DNA of 64,000 nt from Tenacibaculum soleae. GTDB taxonomy: Bacteria > Bacteroidota > Bacteroidia > Flavobacteriales > Flavobacteriaceae. This document shows, piece after piece, positions 36,756 to 46,604 of this stretch. Numbering within the stretch: position 1 is the stretch's first letter; the number at the start of each line of letters is the position of its first letter. The translations under genes were made by a program, and so were the position numbers. The notes under the pieces are model-generated. The model was not told the DNA's origin. It ran no database searches and worked only from the letters and a program-made list of their open reading frames with translations. The stretch is from contig NZ_MAKX01000002.1 of assembly GCF_001693415.1 (NCBI RefSeq), positions 1-64,000 of the forward strand, given 5' to 3'.

Positions 36756-37163
36756 TTGAAAAAAAACCAAACAACAATTCGTGTTAGATATGCTGAAACT
36801 GATAAAATGGGAGTTGTATACCATGGTAACTATGCACAATACCTAGAAATAGGACGCACCGAGTTATTACGCACTACAGGAATTACTTATAGCAACATGG
36901 AAAAAAACGGCGTGATGTTACCTGTTATTTCACTGTCTATCAATTATAAAAAATCTGCTTTATATGATGATGAGATAACCATTATAACTACTCTAAAAAA
37001 AACACCAACAGTTAAAATTGAATTTGATTATAAAATCATCAATCAAAACAACGAATTAATTTGCACAGGTAACACTGTATTAGCTTTTATAAACATGAAA
37101 ACAAAAAAACCAATGCGTTGCCCAAATTATGTTTTAGAAAAACTAACTTTACAAAAACAATAA
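36756..37163 (+). CDS. acyl-CoA thioesterase, YbgC/4HBT type
   Basis: 135-residue hot-dog-fold thioesterase. The signature VRYAETDKMGVVYHGNYAQYLEIGR includes the catalytic Asp16 and His23. The start is TTG at 36756: the family motif begins only ten residues later, and the next in-frame ATG would remove it. It hydrolyses acyl-CoA thioesters; the substrate is not known. It is divergent from dnaA, and the adenosyltransferase gene follows after 16 nt. Confidence 0.88.
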   Translation: MKKNQTTIRVRYAETDKMGVVYHGNYAQYLEIGRTELLRTTGITYSNMEKNGVMLPVISLSINYKKSALYDDEITIITTLKKTPTVKIEFDYKIINQNNELICTGNTVLAFINMKTKKPMRCPNYVLEKLTLQKQ

Positions 37164-37179
37164 AAATTCTAGTACTTAA

Positions 37180-37752
37180 ATGAAAATATACACTAAAACA
37201 GGAGACAAAGGCACCACCGCTCTTTTTGGCGGAACTCGAGTACCCAAACACCATTTACGAATAGAAAGCTATGGTACTGTTGATGAATTAAACTCGTACA
37301 TTGGTTTAATAAGAGATAAAAACACCGATGAAATACTAAGAACTTCGCTATCTAAAATACAAAGTGATTTATTTATTTTAGGAGCAATGCTAGCCACTCC
37401 GCCTGAAAAGGAAACCTTAAAGAATGGTAAAGAAAGACTAAATATTAATAAAATAACGGATGATTCCATTCAATTTTTAGAAAATCAAATTGATGTTATG
37501 AATACATCTTTACCACAAATGACTCATTTTATTTTACCAGGAGGACACGAAACTGTGTCATTTTGTCACATAGCTCGCTGCGTATGTCGTAGAGCTGAAC
37601 GTTTATCTGTCGCTTTAAATGAAGAAGAAACTATTAACAATGCCGTTTTAATGTACTTAAACCGACTTTCTGACTACCTTTTTGTACTGGCACGAAAATT
37701 GACAAAAGACTTAAACGCAGAGGAAGTTAAATGGATTCCTGAAAAACTGTAA
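37180..37752 (+). CDS. cob(I)alamin adenosyltransferase, PduO type
   Basis: 190 residues. Transfers the adenosyl group of ATP to cob(I)alamin to make coenzyme B12. The N-terminal KIYTKTGDKGTTALFGG is the ATP-binding motif of PduO-type ATRs, and YGTVDELNSYIG and RCVCRRAERLSVAL complete the family pattern. It is probably used to salvage B12 for a methylmalonyl-CoA mutase or reductase elsewhere in the genome. Confidence 0.94.
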   Translation: MKIYTKTGDKGTTALFGGTRVPKHHLRIESYGTVDELNSYIGLIRDKNTDEILRTSLSKIQSDLFILGAMLATPPEKETLKNGKERLNINKITDDSIQFLENQIDVMNTSLPQMTHFILPGGHETVSFCHIARCVCRRAERLSVALNEEETINNAVLMYLNRLSDYLFVLARKLTKDLNAEEVKWIPEKL

Positions 37753-37794
37753 TTAAAGTTCTTTTTTTATTGATTTAACATTTTTTAAAAAAAA

Positions 37795-37825
37795 CTTGAC
37801 TTTTTGCAAAAAAAAATTATTTTTG
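37795..37825 (+). promoter_or_regulatory. promoter of the DUF2795 gene
   Basis: CTTG at 37795-37798, a 19-nt spacer, TATTTTTG at 37818-37825. This is a near-consensus Bacteroidetes promoter; the predicted start is about 37831, 23 nt before the ATG. Confidence 0.75.
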
Positions 37826-37853
37826 CGACAATCTTATTTAAACAAATAAAGAA

Positions 37854-38075
37854 ATGTATTGGACACTTGAATTAGCATCATATTTAGCAGATGCACCTTG
37901 GCCTGCCACTAAAGACGAATTAATCGATTACGCTATTCGTACAGGAGCGCCTTTAGAAGTAGTTGAAAATTTACAAGATATTGAAGATGAAGGTGATTCA
38001 TACGACTCAATAATTGAAATTTGGCCAGATTATCCGACAGAAGAAGATTATCTTTGGAACGAAGACGAATACTAA
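37854..38075 (+). CDS. small acidic DUF2795 protein
   Basis: 73-residue, strongly acidic protein starting MYWTLELASYLADAPWPATKDELIDYA, matching DUF2795, with a C-terminal DYPTEEDYLWNEDEY tail. It has its own good promoter and a terminator, so it is probably made in quantity. The function of the family is unknown. Confidence 0.88.
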   Translation: MYWTLELASYLADAPWPATKDELIDYAIRTGAPLEVVENLQDIEDEGDSYDSIIEIWPDYPTEEDYLWNEDEY

Positions 38076-38088
38076 AAATACAACCACA

Positions 38089-38124
38089 AAAAAGTCTCTA
38101 ATATTATATTAAGAGGCTTTTTTT
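38089..38124 (+). terminator. terminator of the DUF2795 gene
   Basis: Imperfect stem, 38089-38102 with 38108-38122 (one G-T wobble and one bulge), followed by a run of T. Confidence 0.8.
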
Positions 38125-38164
38125 TTGCTTACTTTTAAGCATACAAACATAACATATAACAAAA

Positions 38165-38187
38165 CTCATTATCAAAAACATAATGAG
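38165..38187 (+). promoter_or_regulatory. stem-loop in the secA upstream region
   Basis: Perfect 8-bp stem, CTCATTAT (38165-38172) with ATAATGAG (38180-38187), 7-nt loop, without a following T run. It ends 21 nt before the secA ATG, so it may be in the 5' UTR. Confidence 0.45.
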
Positions 38188-38208
38188 CTATAAAACAATA
38201 TTTTACAA

Positions 38209-41200
38209 ATGAGCGTTTTAAATTCGATTCTAAAACTTTTTGTTGGAGATAAACAGCAAAAAGACCTAAAATCACTACAACCGATTGTTGAAAAAGTACA
38301 ATCTTTTGAAAATTCATTAAGCAGTTTATCTAATGATGGTTTACGTGCAAAAACAATCGAATTTAAATCCAAAATTAAGGACGCTACAAAATCTTTTACA
38401 GAAAGGATTACAGCTCTTGAAGAAGAAGCACTAACAGCTGATATTGATCGACAAGAAGAAATATACACCGAAGTTGACAAATTAAAAGACGAAGCTTATG
38501 AAGCTTCTGAAGCTGTTTTATTAGCCATTATGCCTGAAGCTTTTGCTTTAGTTAAAGAAACCGCTAAACGCTTTACTAAAAACGATGAGTTAGAAGTTGA
38601 AGCAACTGCTTTTGACAGAGAATTATCTGCTACAAGAGACCATATCACTTTAGAAAACGACAAAGCATATTGGGCAAGTTCATGGGATGCTGCTGGTAAA
38701 GAAGTTGCTTGGGAAATGGTTCATTACGATGTGCAATTAATTGGTGGATCAGTATTACACCAAGGTAAAATTGCCGAAATGATGACAGGAGAAGGTAAAA
38801 CACTAGTTTCTACCTTACCTGTATATTTAAACGCCTTATCTGGTAACGGAGTACACGTAGTAACTGTAAATGATTACTTAGCAAAACGTGACCGTGCATG
38901 GATGGCTCCTATTTTCGAATTTCATGGTTTAAGTACCGATTGTATCGACTTTCATCAGCCAAATTCAGAAGCTCGTAGAAAAGCCTATAATGCCGATATT
39001 ACTTACGGAACAAATAACGAATTTGGTTTCGATTATTTACGTGACAACATGGCTAGCTCTAAAGAAGATTTAGTACAAAGAGCTCCAAATTATGCCATTA
39101 TTGATGAAGTAGATTCTGTTTTAGTTGATGACGCCCGTACGCCATTAATTATTTCCGGACCAGTACCACAAGGAGACCGTCATGAATTTAACGAGCTAAA
39201 ACCACTTGTTGCCGATTTAGTTGCTATTCAAAACAAATACTTGGTAGGCGTTTTAGCTCAAGCAAAAGCACTATTAAAAGCAGGAGACGATAAAGAAGGC
39301 GGATTTTTATTATTAAGAGTTTACCGCGGTTTACCAAAAAACAAAGCCTTAATTAAGTTTTTATCACAAGAAGGAATTAAGCAAATTCTTCAAAAAACTG
39401 AAAACTTTTACATGCAAGACAACAATAAGCTGATGCCTGAAGTTGATGCAGAATTATGGTTTACAGTTGAAGAAAAAAACAATCAAATTGATTTAACCGA
39501 TAAAGGTATTGGTCACTTATCAGAAAAAACACAAAACGATACTTTTTTCGTTTTACCTGATATTAGTGTTATTGTTGGTCAAATTGATAACAGTAATGAT
39601 TCTCCTGAAGAAAAAGCAAATCAAAAAGAAGAATTATATCGCGATTTCAGTGTAAAAAGCGAGCGTATTCATACTATGAATCAACTTTTAAAAGCCTACA
39701 CTGTTTTTGAAAAAGATGTTGAATATGTAGTAATGGACAATAAAGTAATGATTGTTGATGAGCAAACTGGTCGTATTATGGACGGTCGTCGTTATTCTGA
39801 CGGATTACATCAGGCAATTGAAGCTAAAGAGGATGTAAAAATTGAAGATGCTACCCAAACATTTGCAACCGTAACTTTACAAAATTACTTTAGAATGTAT
39901 CGTAAATTATCTGGTATGACAGGTACTGCGATTACTGAAGCTGGTGAGTTTTGGGAAATCTACAAATTAGATGTTGTTGAAATTCCAACAAACAGACCTA
40001 TTCAAAGAGATGATAAAGAAGATTTAGTTTATAAAACTACGCGTGAAAAATACAACGCTGTTATTGAAGATGTAGTGCAGTTATCAAAAGCTGGTCGCCC
40101 AGTTCTTATCGGAACAACTTCTGTTGAAATTTCTGAATTATTAGGTAGAATGTTACAAATGCGTAAAATTCCTCATAATATATTAAATGCAAAATTACAC
40201 AAACGTGAAGCTGATGTAGTTGCCGAAGCAGGTAACCCAGGCGTTGTTACAATTGCAACAAACATGGCTGGTCGTGGTACAGATATTAAATTATCAGATG
40301 AAGTAAAAGCCGCTGGTGGTTTGGCAATTGTTGGTACAGAGCGTCATGATTCTCGTCGTGTCGATCGTCAGTTACGTGGTCGTGCTGGTCGTCAAGGAGA
40401 TGTTGGTTCTTCGCAATTTTATGTTGCTTTAGATGACAATTTAATGCGTTTATTTGGTTCTGACAGAATTGCTAAAATGATGGACAGAATGGGATTAAAA
40501 GAAGGCGAAGTAATTCAGCATTCTATGATTTCAAAATCTATCGAAAGAGCACAGAAAAAAGTAGAAGAAAATAACTTTGGTGTTCGTAAACGTTTATTAG
40601 AGTATGATGATATTATGAACGCACAACGTGAGTTTATATACAAACGTCGTCGTCATGCGTTAGATGGGCAACGTTTACAAATTGACATTGCAAATATGAT
40701 TTATGATACTTGTAGCTCAATTGTAAAACAAAATAAAATAAAAAATGATTATAAGAACTTCGAGTTCGAATTAATCCGTTTCTCAGCAATGACTTCTCCT
40801 TTTTCTGAAGAAGAGTTTAACAAATTTACAGAAGAAGAATTAACCGATAAGTTATATGTAATTGTTTCTGAACATTATAAAAATGATACTGAAAGACACG
40901 CTGACAGTGCTTTTCCGGTAATTAAAAATGTTTTTGAAAATGAAGGAGATCGTTACGAACGTATTGTAGTTCCTTTTACCGATGGCGTAAAAACATTGCA
41001 GGTTGTTACAAACTTAAAAGAAGCGTATGAATCTGAAGGAAAATCATTAGTAAATGATTTTGAAAAGAATATTACTTTATCAATTATTGATGAAAACTGG
41101 AAAGATCATTTACGTAAAATGGACGAGTTAAAACAAACCGTTCAAAACGCTACTTACGAGCAAAAGGATCCTTTATTAGTTTACAAATTTGAAGCTTTTG

Positions 41201-41562
41201 AATTATTTCAAGAAACGGTTGATAAAGTTAATAAAGAGGTATTGTCATTCTTATTTAAAGGACAATTACCAAGTCAAGATGCATCACAAGTATCAGAAGC
41301 TCCGCAACATCAAAAACGTGAACAATTAGACACTCGTAAAGACGAAGTTCAAAATTCAACACAACAAGCAATGAGTAACGCTCGTAATCAACAAACACAA
41401 GAGCAGCAAATTGTTGAAACTATTGTTCGTGAGCAACCAAAAATTGGTCGTAACGAAAAAGTTACTATTAAAAATGTAATGTCTGGTGAAGAAAAAGAAG
41501 TAAAATACAAACAAGCCATTCCTTTATTAGAAAAAGGAACTTGGGTGTTATACAACAACTAA
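38209..41562 (+). CDS. secA: preprotein translocase ATPase SecA
   Basis: Motor of the Sec export pathway. The 1117-residue protein is longer than the E. coli form (901) because of Bacteroidetes-type insertions, visible around residues 340-470 between the two nucleotide-binding halves. Walker A is MTGEGKT at 192-198, followed by [30 protein letters not shown] and the second-half motifs [31 protein letters not shown]. The C-terminus is Gln-rich and has no zinc-binding cysteines. It is monocistronic with its own terminator. Confidence 0.97.
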   Translation: MSVLNSILKLFVGDKQQKDLKSLQPIVEKVQSFENSLSSLSNDGLRAKTIEFKSKIKDATKSFTERITALEEEALTADIDRQEEIYTEVDKLKDEAYEASEAVLLAIMPEAFALVKETAKRFTKNDELEVEATAFDRELSATRDHITLENDKAYWASSWDAAGKEVAWEMVHYDVQLIGGSVLHQGKIAEMMTGEGKTLVSTLPVYLNALSGNGVHVVTVNDYLAKRDRAWMAPIFEFHGLSTDCIDFHQPNSEARRKAYNADITYGTNNEFGFDYLRDNMASSKEDLVQRAPNYAIIDEVDSVLVDDARTPLIISGPVPQGDRHEFNELKPLVADLVAIQNKYLVGVLAQAKALLKAGDDKEGGFLLLRVYRGLPKNKALIKFLSQEGIKQILQKTENFYMQDNNKLMPEVDAELWFTVEEKNNQIDLTDKGIGHLSEKTQNDTFFVLPDISVIVGQIDNSNDSPEEKANQKEELYRDFSVKSERIHTMNQLLKAYTVFEKDVEYVVMDNKVMIVDEQTGRIMDGRRYSDGLHQAIEAKEDVKIEDATQTFATVTLQNYFRMYRKLSGMTGTAITEAGEFWEIYKLDVVEIPTNRPIQRDDKEDLVYKTTREKYNAVIEDVVQLSKAGRPVLIGTTSVEISELLGRMLQMRKIPHNILNAKLHKREADVVAEAGNPGVVTIATNMAGRGTDIKLSDEVKAAGGLAIVGTERHDSRRVDRQLRGRAGRQGDVGSSQFYVALDDNLMRLFGSDRIAKMMDRMGLKEGEVIQHSMISKSIERAQKKVEENNFGVRKRLLEYDDIMNAQREFIYKRRRHALDGQRLQIDIANMIYDTCSSIVKQNKIKNDYKNFEFELIRFSAMTSPFSEEEFNKFTEEELTDKLYVIVSEHYKNDTERHADSAFPVIKNVFENEGDRYERIVVPFTDGVKTLQVVTNLKEAYESEGKSLVNDFEKNITLSIIDENWKDHLRKMDELKQTVQNATYEQKDPLLVYKFEAFELFQETVDKVNKEVLSFLFKGQLPSQDASQVSEAPQHQKREQLDTRKDEVQNSTQQAMSNARNQQTQEQQIVETIVREQPKIGRNEKVTIKNVMSGEEKEVKYKQAIPLLEKGTWVLYNN

Positions 41563-41580
41563 CTTTATCCTATCTATAAA

Positions 41581-41616
41581 ACGTAAAAAGCTCGGTACAT
41601 ACCGAGCTTTTTTACG
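41581..41616 (+). terminator. secA terminator
   Basis: Long stem, 41581-41597 with 41600-41617 (one extra T in the right arm), with a GC-rich core CTCGGTA and T-run within the right arm. It lies 18 nt after the secA stop. Confidence 0.9.
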
Positions 41617-41736
41617 TTAAAAAAACATACACCTTACTATATAATAAAACTATAATTACCAACACTTTACATTTAGTTTAGTTTAAAAACACATTCGAAA
41701 AGTATATTTACTAAAATATATTTAGCATACTTTAAA

Positions 41737-42594
41737 ATGAAAAGACGAAAATTAGATATTGCTGTTATTTCTGATGTACATTTAGGCACTTATGGCTGTA
41801 GAGCTAGCGAATTGCACAATTACTTAAAAACAATAAACCCTAAAATATTAATTTTAAATGGTGATATTATTGACATATGGCAATTTAAAAAAAGATACTT
41901 TCCTAAGCCACACATGAAAATTATAAAACAACTAATGTCTTATATAACTTCTGGCACAAAAGTATACTACATTACTGGAAACCATGATGAAATGTTACGT
42001 AAATTTAAAGGATTTCGTCTTGGTAGTTTTGAAATTGTAAACAAGTTAATACTAGATATTGATGGTAAAAAAGGATGGTTTTTTCATGGAGATGTTTTTG
42101 ATGTTACCATGCAACATTCTAAATGGTTAGCTAAACTTGGTAGTATTGGATACGACACTTTAATTATGATAAACACTGCCGTAAACTGGACTAGTAATAA
42201 ATTAGGGTACGGAAGATTATCTTTTTCTAAAAAAATAAAAAACAGTGTTAAAAGTGCTGTAAAATTTATTAATAATTTTGAAAAAATAGTATCAGAAATA
42301 GCTATTTCAAAAAACTATGATTATGTGGTTTGTGGGCATATACATCAACCTGAAATAAAACAAATTGAAATAGAAAAAGGGACAACAACATATTTAAACT
42401 CTGGTGATTGGATTGAAAACTTAACATCGTTAGAATATTCAAACAAATCTTGGTCTTTGTACGAATATGAAAAAGACAACGTTGCCAAAAACATTCATAA
42501 AAATACTTCAATTAATGATACCGAGTATATGAATGCTGAAAGTAGTAATCACAAACTTTTTGAAGAACTTTTAAAAGAATTTAACATTCACTAA
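41737..42594 (+). CDS. LpxH-like metallophosphoesterase (UDP-2,3-diacylglucosamine diphosphatase family)
   Basis: 285-residue calcineurin-fold enzyme with the five metal motifs: DVHLG (Asp13, His15), NGDIID, GNHDE, FHGD and CGHIHQP. This set matches the LpxH group that cleaves UDP-2,3-diacylglucosamine to lipid X. It is longer than classical LpxH (about 240), and flavobacteria often have several relatives, so the lipid A role is not certain. The glycosyltransferase gene starts 4 nt later, which suggests a joint glycolipid pathway. Confidence 0.85.
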   Translation: MKRRKLDIAVISDVHLGTYGCRASELHNYLKTINPKILILNGDIIDIWQFKKRYFPKPHMKIIKQLMSYITSGTKVYYITGNHDEMLRKFKGFRLGSFEIVNKLILDIDGKKGWFFHGDVFDVTMQHSKWLAKLGSIGYDTLIMINTAVNWTSNKLGYGRLSFSKKIKNSVKSAVKFINNFEKIVSEIAISKNYDYVVCGHIHQPEIKQIEIEKGTTTYLNSGDWIENLTSLEYSNKSWSLYEYEKDNVAKNIHKNTSINDTEYMNAESSNHKLFEELLKEFNIH

Positions 42595-42598
42595 AAAT

Positions 42599-43621
42599 AT
42601 GAAAATTTTATACGCTTTTCAAGGTACAGGAAACGGACACGCAAGCAGAGCTACAGAAATAATACCTTATTTACAGCAAAAAGGGGAGGTTGATATATTA
42701 ATTAGTGGTTATCAATCTGAATTAAAGCTTCCTTTTAAAGTAAAATACAAATATTACGGATTGAGTTTTATTTTTGGAAAAAAAGGCGGAATTAATTTTT
42801 GGGAAACAATTAAAAAAGTTAAAATTAAAAACTTAATAAACGAAATTAAATCTGTTCCTATTGAAAACTATGATTTGGTTATTAATGATTTTGAACCTAT
42901 TACAGCTTGGGCTGCCAAATTTAAACACACTCAAATTATATCATTAAGTCATCAAAATGCTGTTTTGGATCCTAATGCGCCAAAATATGGAACCTATAGA
43001 GTAGAGCGGTTAATTTTAAAATATTATGCCCCTATAAAAACAAAATTTGGTTTTCATTTTAACACCTACTCTTCTGCTATTTTTACACCAATAATACGTA
43101 AAAAAATAAGATACAGTAATAATACAAACAAGGGGCATTATACTGTTTATCTTCCTGCTTACAGTGATAAAAAAATCATCAAAGTACTCTCACAAATAAC
43201 AAACGTAAAATGGGAGGTTTTTTCAAAAAACACTTCCGAGCATATCTTTAAAAATAATGTTATTATAAAACCTATAAATGGTCATAATTTTATTAAAAGC
43301 ATTAGTTCTTGTAAAGGAGTTATATGTGGTGCTGGTTTTGAAACACCTGCTGAAGCATTGTTTCTACAAAAAAAATTACTGGTAGTTCCTATGAAAAATC
43401 AATACGAACAACAATGTAATGCTTTATCTTTAAAACAAATGGGAATCCCTGTTTTAAAGAAATTTAACAAAAACCAAGTTTCTAAAATATCTTCATGGGT
43501 AAACACTAAACAATCAATTAAAGTCAATTACCCTGATATTACAGAAGATATATTAGATGCTATTATTTTACCATATTATGATAATCAACAAATAGATTTG
43601 GCCGAAATTACCATTGGATAA
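42599..43621 (+). CDS. GT-B glycosyltransferase-like protein
   Basis: 340 residues with two Rossmann-like halves. The N-terminal FQGTGNGHASRATEIIPYL resembles the acceptor loop of MurG/UGT-type enzymes, and VICGAGFETPAEALFLQKKLLVVPMKNQYEQQCNA is a clear donor-binding pattern of the GT28/GT1 type. It is paired with the LpxH-like gene upstream (4 nt). The product is likely a glycolipid or modified sugar; the donor is unknown. Its 3' end overlaps the convergent ung gene by 14 nt. Confidence 0.85.
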   Translation: MKILYAFQGTGNGHASRATEIIPYLQQKGEVDILISGYQSELKLPFKVKYKYYGLSFIFGKKGGINFWETIKKVKIKNLINEIKSVPIENYDLVINDFEPITAWAAKFKHTQIISLSHQNAVLDPNAPKYGTYRVERLILKYYAPIKTKFGFHFNTYSSAIFTPIIRKKIRYSNNTNKGHYTVYLPAYSDKKIIKVLSQITNVKWEVFSKNTSEHIFKNNVIIKPINGHNFIKSISSCKGVICGAGFETPAEALFLQKKLLVVPMKNQYEQQCNALSLKQMGIPVLKKFNKNQVSKISSWVNTKQSIKVNYPDITEDILDAIILPYYDNQQIDLAEITIG

Positions 43622-44270
43622 TCTCCTTACCTTTATCTTTTAAAAAAGTGTTTGTTTTAGAAAAATGCTTACTACCAAACCAGCCTCGCCAAGCACCCAA
43701 CGGAGATGGGTGCGGGGCTTTAAAAATCGTATGCTTTTTAACATCAATAATGCTTCCTTTTTTTTCGGCAAACTTCCCCCAAAGTAAAAATACCACATCC
43801 TCTTTTTTTTCAGATATTTTTTTAATCACTGTATCAGTAAAAGTTTCCCAACCTTTTTGTTGATGGCTTCCTGCTTCTCCTTCCCTTACGGTTAAAGTTG
43901 CGTTTAACAACAAAACACCTTGTGTTGCCCAACGAGACAAATCTCCCGAAACTGGATATGTTGTTTCTAAATCAGTTTCAATTTCTTTAAAGATATTTTT
44001 TAATGACGGCGGATGTTTAACATCTTCATGAACCGAAAAACATAATCCGTTTGCTTGCTTTTTTCCATGATACGGATCTTGCCCAATAATAACCACTTTT
44101 AAATCATTAAAACTACAGTAATTAAACGCTGCAAATATTTCTTCTTTGTTCGGAAAACAAGTATGATTTTTATATTGGCTATCAATAAAATCAGTTAAGT
44201 TTTTAAAATACGGTTTATCAAACTCGGTTTGTAAAATATTTTTCCAGCTATCACTAATATTTAATTGCAT
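43608..44270 (-). CDS. ung: uracil-DNA glycosylase
   Basis: Removes uracil from DNA. The 220-residue protein has the catalytic GQDPYHG (Asp65), the LLLNATLTV strand and the DNA-intercalating HPSPLGAWRGWFGSKHFS loop, the normal family-1 set. Its own -7 box TATATTTG is at 44302-44295 on the minus strand. It is convergent with the glycosyltransferase gene. Confidence 0.97.
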   Translation of the reverse strand: MQLNISDSWKNILQTEFDKPYFKNLTDFIDSQYKNHTCFPNKEEIFAAFNYCSFNDLKVVIIGQDPYHGKKQANGLCFSVHEDVKHPPSLKNIFKEIETDLETTYPVSGDLSRWATQGVLLLNATLTVREGEAGSHQQKGWETFTDTVIKKISEKKEDVVFLLWGKFAEKKGSIIDVKKHTIFKAPHPSPLGAWRGWFGSKHFSKTNTFLKDKGKEIIQW

Positions 44271-44294
44271 TGTTTGTTATTTTTGCTCAGGTTT

Positions 44295-44302
44295 CAAATA
44301 TA
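44295..44302 (-). promoter_or_regulatory. ung -7 box
   Basis: Minus-strand TATATTTG, a full match, 24 nt upstream of the ung ATG. It lies directly before the mutS2 start on the opposite strand. Confidence 0.55.
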
Positions 44303-44307
44303 CTATT

Positions 44308-46515
44308 TTGACTAAAAACATTTCAGAAAAGACACTTCAAGATTTAGAATTTACAACTGTTTTAAAACAAGTTGCGGAATACTGTATTACAAATTTAGGA
44401 AAAGAAAAAACGCTACAAATTCAGCCAATTTCAAACAAGAGAAATTTATTTTTCGAACTAAACTTAGTAAACGAATACCTATCCTCATTTGAAAATGAAA
44501 ATAGGATTCCGAATCATTTTTTTGAAGATATCTCAGAAGAAACTAAAAGATTATCGATAGAAAACAGTTTTTTAGAAACCGAAGCTTTTTTAAAAGTAGC
44601 CTCAGTTACCGAGACTGTTAACGAACAAAAAAAGTTTCTTAAAAAATTTGCAACCTACTACCCTACGCTTTTTAATTTAAGTGATAAAATAGAGTTTACT
44701 ACTTTTATTTCAGATAGCATCAAAGAAATAATTACTTCGTACGGTGTAGTAGCTGATAATGCTTCACCTATTTTAAAACAACTTAGAAAAGACATTAATA
44801 ATGTTCGTGGAAAAATAGCCGAAAGTTTTTCACATGCTTTAACCCGAAATATAACCAGTGGTTATTTAGATGATATTAAAGAAACCGTTATTGACAACCA
44901 ACGCGTTTTAGCTGTTACAGCAATGTATCGTCGTAAAGTAAAAGGTAGTTTGTTAGGATCTTCAAAATCAGGAAATATTGTATACATAGCTCCACAAGCA
45001 ACGCTTGCTTACAGTAGGGAATTGCAAAATTTAATTTATGAAGAAAAACAAGAAGTTGTAAAAGTTTTAAGAGCTTTAGCTAGTAAAATACATCCTTACA
45101 CCTATTTACTGAATGAATATACTGATTTTTTAACCCATCTGGATTTGGTGGGAGCAAAAGCAAAATACGCTAGAAGTATAAACGGATTGCTTCCAAAAAT
45201 TAGCAAAGACAAAAAAATATTTTTTAAAGACGCATTTCATCCCATTTTATGGAAAAAAAATAAAGAACAAAATATCGAAACTTTTCCTCAAACGATTGGA
45301 TTAGATGAAAAACAGCAAATTATTGTTATTTCTGGCCCTAATGCTGGGGGAAAAAGTATTACTTTAAAAACAATCGGTTTACTACAATTAATGTTGCAAA
45401 GCGCTTTATTAATACCTGTTCACGAACGTAGTGAAACTACGTTATTTAATACTATTTTAACTGATATTGGCGATAATCAATCTATCGAAAATCAATTAAG
45501 TACTTACAGCTATCGATTAAAAAACATGCGTTCATTTTTAAAAAAATGTAACGAACGCACATTATTTTTAATTGATGAATTTGGTACCGGTTCTGATCCT
45601 GAGTTAGGTGGAGCCTTAGCTGAAATTTTCTTAGAAGAGTTTTACGAGCGAAAAGCTTTTGGTATTATTACTACACATTACGCTAATTTAAAAGTTTTAG
45701 CTAATGAGCTAGATAATGTTACCAATGCAAATATGCAGTTTGATGAACGTACTTTACAACCTTTGTACAAATTACATGTAGGACAAGCTGGTAGCTCTTT
45801 TACTTTTGAAGTTGCTCAAAAAAACGGAATTCCATATAGCTTAATTAATCGTGCTAAGAAAAGGGTTGAAACCGAAAAAATTAGATTAGATAAAACCATT
45901 TCTAAGCTTCAAAAAGAACGTAACCGATTACAAAAAACGTCCGATAGTTTGGTTAAACAAAAATCTAAAGGGCAAGAACACATAGAAAGTTTACAAGAAA
46001 AAGAGCAAAAAATACAAAGCAAACTTTCAGGTTTTCAAGAACTGTACGATAATAATCAGCGAATGCTTACCTTGGGAAGAAAGACAAATGAATTACTTAA
46101 TAAGTATTTTCAAACCAATAATAAAAAAGAGTTATCTGCCGATTTTTTTAAATGGGTAGCTAACGAAAAAACAAAACGCATAAAAAAAGCACCTCTTAAA
46201 AAACTAACTAAAACTGAGAAAAAACAGGAAAAAGTTATTGCACAAAAACAAAAAGAAGCAATACAAAAGGTAGAAAAAGAAGTACTACAAAAAGTAGTAA
46301 AAGTTAGAGCAGAAAAGAAAGAGGAGGCTAAAAAAATAGCCATAGAAAAAGCTGCCTATATATACAAATTAAACGACCGTGTTCGTTTAATTGATGGAAA
46401 CGCAGTAGGCACTATTGATAAAATAGAAAAGAAAACCGTTTTTATAAATTATGGCTTATTTACAACCAAAGCTAAATTAGAGCAATTAGAACTGGTGGAG
46501 CGAGCTAAAAAGTAG
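44308..46515 (+). CDS. mutS2: MutS2-type ATPase without Smr domain
   Basis: 735 residues of the MutS2 family, linked to suppression of recombination and ribosome-collision rescue in other bacteria. The ATPase core has Walker A GPNAGGKS at 343-350, Walker B FLIDEFGTGSDP and the ITTHYANLK switch histidine. A long coiled coil (about 510-670) follows, then a small KOW-like barrel (NDRVRLIDGNAVGTI). The C-terminal Smr nuclease domain found in classical MutS2 is missing, as is common in this phylum. The start is TTG at 44308, since no ATG lies near the conserved N-terminus. Confidence 0.92.
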   Translation: MTKNISEKTLQDLEFTTVLKQVAEYCITNLGKEKTLQIQPISNKRNLFFELNLVNEYLSSFENENRIPNHFFEDISEETKRLSIENSFLETEAFLKVASVTETVNEQKKFLKKFATYYPTLFNLSDKIEFTTFISDSIKEIITSYGVVADNASPILKQLRKDINNVRGKIAESFSHALTRNITSGYLDDIKETVIDNQRVLAVTAMYRRKVKGSLLGSSKSGNIVYIAPQATLAYSRELQNLIYEEKQEVVKVLRALASKIHPYTYLLNEYTDFLTHLDLVGAKAKYARSINGLLPKISKDKKIFFKDAFHPILWKKNKEQNIETFPQTIGLDEKQQIIVISGPNAGGKSITLKTIGLLQLMLQSALLIPVHERSETTLFNTILTDIGDNQSIENQLSTYSYRLKNMRSFLKKCNERTLFLIDEFGTGSDPELGGALAEIFLEEFYERKAFGIITTHYANLKVLANELDNVTNANMQFDERTLQPLYKLHVGQAGSSFTFEVAQKNGIPYSLINRAKKRVETEKIRLDKTISKLQKERNRLQKTSDSLVKQKSKGQEHIESLQEKEQKIQSKLSGFQELYDNNQRMLTLGRKTNELLNKYFQTNNKKELSADFFKWVANEKTKRIKKAPLKKLTKTEKKQEKVIAQKQKEAIQKVEKEVLQKVVKVRAEKKEEAKKIAIEKAAYIYKLNDRVRLIDGNAVGTIDKIEKKTVFINYGLFTTKAKLEQLELVERAKK

Positions 46516-46529
46516 TTTTCTTCTTTTAA

Positions 46530-46557
46530 TTTAATAAACCCCTAGTTATTTATTAAA
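46530..46557. other. A/T-only inverted repeat after mutS2
   Basis: TTTAATAAA (46530-46538) and TTTATTAAA (46549-46557) form a 9-bp A/T stem around CCCCTAGTTA. It is too weak for a convincing terminator and could be an operator for the next gene. This is low-grade evidence. Confidence 0.25.
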
Positions 46558-46604
46558 ATGAAAATCAATCTAGTGTTTTTTTTTAACATTTTAAATCAAT
46601 AAAA

